Both the position numbers and the translations under genes were made by a program. 15,884 nucleotides of DNA from CAYMEK01 sp964389305 (GTDB lineage: Bacteria > Spirochaetota > Spirochaetia > SZUA-6 > DRHE01): the NCBI GenBank assembly GCA_964389305.1, contig CAYMEK010000083.1:1-15884 (forward strand), read 5' to 3'. Under the pieces are notes generated by a model. That model did not search any database. It saw nothing but the letters and a program-made list of their open reading frames with translations, and was not told where the DNA came from. Position 1 is the first letter of the stretch, and each line of letters begins with the position of its first letter. Below are positions 12,843-15,884 of this stretch, piece after piece.

Positions 12843-13664
12843 ATGGCACAAGCGCACGGAGATCAGGAGCAGCAGAGACAGGAGCAGGACAGACGAATAG
12901 CCGAACAGCTGGCCAGGATCAAGAATACGTTCCTGGTAATGAGCGGCAAAGGCGGGGTAGGAAAGAGCACGGTAGCCATAAACCTGGCCGCGGCGCTGGC
13001 CGAAATGGGACACCCTGTCGGCCTGATGGATGTGGATCTTCATGGACCCAGTACCGTGAAGATGTTGGGATTGGAGGGCGAGCCGGTGCAGATGAGCGGC
13101 GAGCGGCTTCTGCCGCTCGCCTACGGGAAGCACCTGAAGGTCCTGTCCATGGCCTCCTTGCTGGAGGACCGGGACACCGCCGTGATCTGGCGCGGACCGC
13201 TGAAAATCGGGGCGATCAAGCAGTTCATCGCTGATGTGCTCTGGGGCGAGCTGGAGTTCCTGTTTATCGACTCCCCGCCCGGCACCGGGGATGAGCCGTT
13301 GACCATAGCCCAGGTTATTCCCGGTGCCAAAGGGATCATCGTAACAACGCCGCAGGAGATCTCCCTTCTGGACATTCGCAAGTCCATCACCTTCTGCAGG
13401 CAGGTGGGGATGCCCGTACTCGGAATCGTGGAGAACATGAGCGGCCTGATCTGCCCCCACTGCGGCGGCAGGATCGACCTCTTTTCCACAGGCGGGGGGG
13501 AGCGCACGGCCAGGGAGATGGGGGTGCCGTTTCTCGGCAAGATCCCGATCCGGCCGGAGATCGTCGTTTCCACCGACCAGGGACGGCCCTACGTTTTGCG
13601 GGATGACCAGGCCAGGGAAGATTTCGAGAGTGTTTTGGGGCTTCTACTGGAAGCCGTCCGCTGA
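12843..13664 (+). CDS. Mrp/ApbC (NBP35-type) P-loop ATPase, iron-sulfur cluster carrier
   Basis: This 273-residue cytosolic protein is a member of the Mrp/Nbp35 branch of the MinD-like ATPases, which hold and deliver [4Fe-4S] clusters to apo-proteins. The deviant Walker A SGKGGVGKST runs from residue 34 to 43. Then come DVDLHGPS, the switch region IDSPPGTGDEPLT, and the cluster-binding pair C204-x-x-C207 (CPHCGG), which bridges a dimer. It lacks the N-terminal DUF59/MIP18 domain of Escherichia coli Mrp and starts with a Gln-rich charged stretch (residues 4-24), the usual shape of stand-alone forms. GGGAG lies four to five bases before the ATG. Its 3' end converges with the membrane fusion protein gene 12 bases away. 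Confidence 0.93.
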   Translation: MAQAHGDQEQQRQEQDRRIAEQLARIKNTFLVMSGKGGVGKSTVAINLAAALAEMGHPVGLMDVDLHGPSTVKMLGLEGEPVQMSGERLLPLAYGKHLKVLSMASLLEDRDTAVIWRGPLKIGAIKQFIADVLWGELEFLFIDSPPGTGDEPLTIAQVIPGAKGIIVTTPQEISLLDIRKSITFCRQVGMPVLGIVENMSGLICPHCGGRIDLFSTGGGERTAREMGVPFLGKIPIRPEIVVSTDQGRPYVLRDDQAREDFESVLGLLLEAVR

Positions 13665-13676
13665 CTATCCGTCCAT

Positions 13677-14684
13677 TCAGAGGGTGGATGGTTCCACCCT
13701 GACCTTGACTTCTACCGACATCCCGGGCAGAAGCACGTAGTTCCCCGGAATATTCGTAAGCGTTATCTTGACCGGAATGCGCTGGGTCGTCTTGGTAAAC
13801 TCGCCGATCGAAAAAGGCGGCGGCAGGATGGCGGCGCCGATCCGGGCGACCCGGCCCTTGAACGGATAGGAGGAATAGGCGTCTACGGTGATGTCCACCG
13901 CGCCTCCCACCTTGATCCGGCTGATCTTGGTCTCTTCGAAGTTGGCGGTGATCCAGATGTTTTTCAGGTCATTGATCGATAAGATAGTTTGACCGGGTTG
14001 GACCAGTTGGCCCGGCATCAGGGGCTTGGTCGCGATCGTCCCGGAGATCGGAGCGGTGATCCTGGTGTTGAGAAGCTGGGCTTCGATCACCCCAAGCTGC
14101 GCATTGGCGGTATCGATCTGGGCCCGGGCGATCGAATACTGCGCGTTCGCCGTGTCCAGCGCCCTGGCTGCATGATCGTATTGTTCCCTGGTGGCAGCGC
14201 CGGCCTTGAACAGGGTATCGGTTCGATCGTAGTCTTCCTTTGTCTTCTCGACATTCACTCCCGCCAGAACCAGATTTTCCCTGGCGTAGTTCAGGGAAGA
14301 AGCCGCCTGCGCTTCCTGGGCGCGCAGATCGGCGTCGTCGAGCAGAACCAGAAGCTGCCCCGCCTCGACCTCGGCCCCTTCCTCCACCATGACGCTCTTG
14401 ATTCTTCCCGATATCTTGGCGCTGACGTTGATGTGGTTGCCGTCGATGGCTGCATCGTCGGTGCTCACGTAGTTGATCGAATTGACAATCCGCAACGTCC
14501 CGAAGGTGATTCCCACAACGAGAAGAACCAGGAGGATCAAGCCGCCGATGATGATCGGCGCCCTCCGTCCCTTTTTCTTGCGCAGGGATTCATCCTTTCG
14601 GTCTCCTCCTTCTGCGGTAGTATTCGCAGCGGTCGGGTTCCCGCGCCGAGCGCGGCCGGTCTCGGCGTTCCTGTGCTTGATCAT
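13677..14684 (-). CDS. HlyD/EmrA-family membrane fusion protein (periplasmic adaptor)
   Basis: The 335-residue protein has a basic cytosolic tail (residues 1-42), one membrane anchor (about 43-63, IIIGGLILLVLLVVG) and a periplasmic part. The periplasmic part begins with the EmrA-like STDDAAIDGNHINVSAKISG and a lipoyl-like half motif (VEEGAEVEAGQLLVLLDDADL). An Ala-rich coiled-coil hairpin spans about 118-210. The second lipoyl half is APISGTIATKPLMPGQLVQPG, followed by a beta-barrel domain. Such adaptors link an inner-membrane pump to a TolC-type outer-membrane channel, implying a double-membrane cell. It starts 12 bases after the ABC exporter stop, with TAAGGAGT as ribosome site, so it belongs to that operon. 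EmrA relatives normally serve MFS pumps, which makes this pairing with an ABC exporter notable. No outer-membrane channel gene is in view. Confidence 0.92.
   Translation of the reverse strand: MIKHRNAETGRARRGNPTAANTTAEGGDRKDESLRKKKGRRAPIIIGGLILLVLLVVGITFGTLRIVNSINYVSTDDAAIDGNHINVSAKISGRIKSVMVEEGAEVEAGQLLVLLDDADLRAQEAQAASSLNYARENLVLAGVNVEKTKEDYDRTDTLFKAGAATREQYDHAARALDTANAQYSIARAQIDTANAQLGVIEAQLLNTRITAPISGTIATKPLMPGQLVQPGQTILSINDLKNIWITANFEETKISRIKVGGAVDITVDAYSSYPFKGRVARIGAAILPPPFSIGEFTKTTQRIPVKITLTNIPGNYVLLPGMSVEVKVRVEPSTL
13681..13700. terminator. Hairpin at the convergent 3' ends of mrp-like and emrA-like genes
   Basis: AGGGTGGA and TCCACCCT form a perfect 8-bp stem around TGGT. The stem covers the last codons of the membrane fusion protein gene, 17 bases after the Mrp stop. 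There is no T-run on either strand, so termination is only a possibility. Confidence 0.35.
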
Positions 14685-14696
14685 GGGTCATACTCC

Positions 14697-15884
14697 TTAT
14701 GATACGAGCGTATCATTGACGAAGGCTCCGGCGAACTGGCTGTTGTACAGCTCGGCGTAGAAGCCGCCCCTGGCGAGCAGCTCAGCGTGATTGCCGGTCT
14801 CGACGATGCTGCCGTTGTTCATGACGAGGATCAGCTCGGCGTCGCGTATGGTGGAAAGCCGGTGAGCGATCACAAAGCTGGTTCTGCCTTTTCTGAGTTC
14901 CTTCATCGCCTTCTGTATGTAGACTTCCGTCCTCGTGTCGACGCTGCTCGTGGCTTCGTCCAAGATGAGAATCGCCGGGTTGGTGAGAATGGCCCGGGCG
15001 ATGGTGAGAAGCTGCTTTTCCCCCTGGGATATGTTGCTCGCCTCTTCGTTCAAGATCGTGTCATAGCCCGCAGGAAGGGCGCGGATGAAGTGGTCGGCGT
15101 GGGCGGTTCGCGCGGCCCCGACGATCTCCTCCTCGGTGGCGCGTTCCCGGCCGTAGGCGATATTTTCCCTGATGGTGCCATTGAACAGCCAGGTGTCCTG
15201 CAGTACCATCCCGAACGTGGTGCGCAATCGGCCGCGCTCTATGTCCCTGATGTCGACGCCGTCGACGGTGATTCTGCCGCCGCCGATTTCATAGAAGCGC
15301 ATCAGCAGGTTGACGAGCGTGGTCTTGCCCGCCCCGGTGGGTCCGACGATGGCGATTGTCTGGCCTGGCGAGACGTGGATATTCAGATCCTGCATCAGGA
15401 CGACTCCCTCCGTGTAACCGAAGGTGACATCCTGGAAGCTGACCTCCCCCTTCGGTGATTCGATCACCAGGGCGTCTTCCCGGTCCGGTAGCTCTTCGAC
15501 CTCCTCGAGGATCTCGAAGACGCGTTCGGCGCAGGCGATTGTCGATTGGAGGATGTTGACGATGTTGGCGGTCTGGGCGATCGGCATGGTAAACCGCCGG
15601 GAGTATTGGATGAAGGCCTGGATATCGCCGAGCTTGAGAACCTTGTTCGCCGCCATGATCCCGCCGACCACGCAGATGAGCACGTAACCGATGTTGTTGA
15701 CGAAGTTCATCAGGGGCATGATGATGCCGGAGACGAAGTGAGCCTTCCAGGCGGCAGTGTAGAGCCGGCCGTTTACTTCGTCGAACACCTCGATGGCTCT
15801 CCGCTCGTGTCCGAAGGCTTTGACGATCTTGTGGCCTGTGAACATTTCCTCCACGTGGCCGTTCAAGATGCCGAGCTCCTTCTG
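14697..15884 (-). CDS. ABC exporter half-transporter (TM288-like), N-terminus beyond the window
   Basis: This is the C-terminal 395 residues of a fused permease-ATPase; the frame is open to the right edge. The visible membrane part starts with the coupling region LNGHVEEMFTGHKIVKAFG and has further helices. The nucleotide-binding domain has Walker A (GPTGAGKTT, about 15321-15347), a signature ISQGEKQ, Walker B with the catalytic glutamate (ILILDEATSSVDTRTE) and the H-loop IAHRLST. The wording matches the second, catalytically competent subunit of heterodimeric exporters such as Thermotoga TM287/TM288. The partner half would be expected just upstream, outside the window. The gene is followed by an EmrA-type adaptor. 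The substrate is unknown; drugs, lipids or a peptide are possible. Confidence 0.93.
   Translation of the reverse strand, partial: QKELGILNGHVEEMFTGHKIVKAFGHERRAIEVFDEVNGRLYTAAWKAHFVSGIIMPLMNFVNNIGYVLICVVGGIMAANKVLKLGDIQAFIQYSRRFTMPIAQTANIVNILQSTIACAERVFEILEEVEELPDREDALVIESPKGEVSFQDVTFGYTEGVVLMQDLNIHVSPGQTIAIVGPTGAGKTTLVNLLMRFYEIGGGRITVDGVDIRDIERGRLRTTFGMVLQDTWLFNGTIRENIAYGRERATEEEIVGAARTAHADHFIRALPAGYDTILNEEASNISQGEKQLLTIARAILTNPAILILDEATSSVDTRTEVYIQKAMKELRKGRTSFVIAHRLSTIRDAELILVMNNGSIVETGNHAELLARGGFYAELYNSQFAGAFVNDTLVS

Overview
The window is GC-rich bacterial DNA, apparently a draft or metagenome assembly because it contains a gap of exactly 100 N. The organism is most likely an anaerobic or facultative heterotroph with a Gram-negative envelope. 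A spirochaete is my best guess, from the sugar-binding protein's signal peptide ending in Ala-Gly-Gly-Ala-Gln, the aglEFG-like transporter without its own ATPase, and the general gene content. That guess is inference; no rRNA or marker gene in the window settles it.

Layout. Positions 1-1476 (minus) carry the N-terminal two thirds or so of a P-type cation ATPase running off the left edge. Divergently, 1723-4020 (plus) is a two-gene unit: a MEMO1/AmmeMemoRadiSam-B family protein with an extra N-terminal PqqD-like domain, then a uroporphyrinogen-decarboxylase-fold protein whose conserved N-terminus begins at an ATC codon rather than a normal start. An AT-rich promoter island (about 4089-4128) precedes an unrecognised 66-residue ORF and a strong GC-rich hairpin bounded by 15-bp direct repeats. 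A DHA2-type MFS exporter (minus, to 5897) follows. The assembly gap (5955-6054) is flanked by an identical 55-bp sequence on both sides and by 16-bp tandem repeats. Next is an archaeal-type asparagine synthetase related to class II Asp/Asn-tRNA synthetases (6263-7501, plus).

From 12145 down to 7528 (minus) lies a carbohydrate uptake locus: a LacI-family regulator, two possible tiny leader ORFs with hairpins, a solute-binding protein, a hairpin-plus-T-run attenuator, and two CUT1 permeases overlapping by one base. The set looks like an aglEFG alpha-glucoside transporter. The attenuator placement would give more binding protein than permease. Positions 12323-12685 (minus) encode a pterin-4a-carbinolamine dehydratase, divergent from an Mrp/ApbC-type iron-sulfur carrier ATPase (12843-13664, plus). 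The right end (13677-15884, minus) is an export operon: the C-terminal part of a TM288-like ABC exporter half, then an EmrA/HlyD-type membrane fusion protein.

The observations most worth checking are the archaeal-type asparagine synthetase in a bacterial neighbourhood, the missing start codon of the UroD-like gene, the possible leader peptides before the sugar-binding protein, and the promoter-driven small ORF at 4149. I see no CRISPR array, tRNA, rRNA, insertion sequence or prophage gene.
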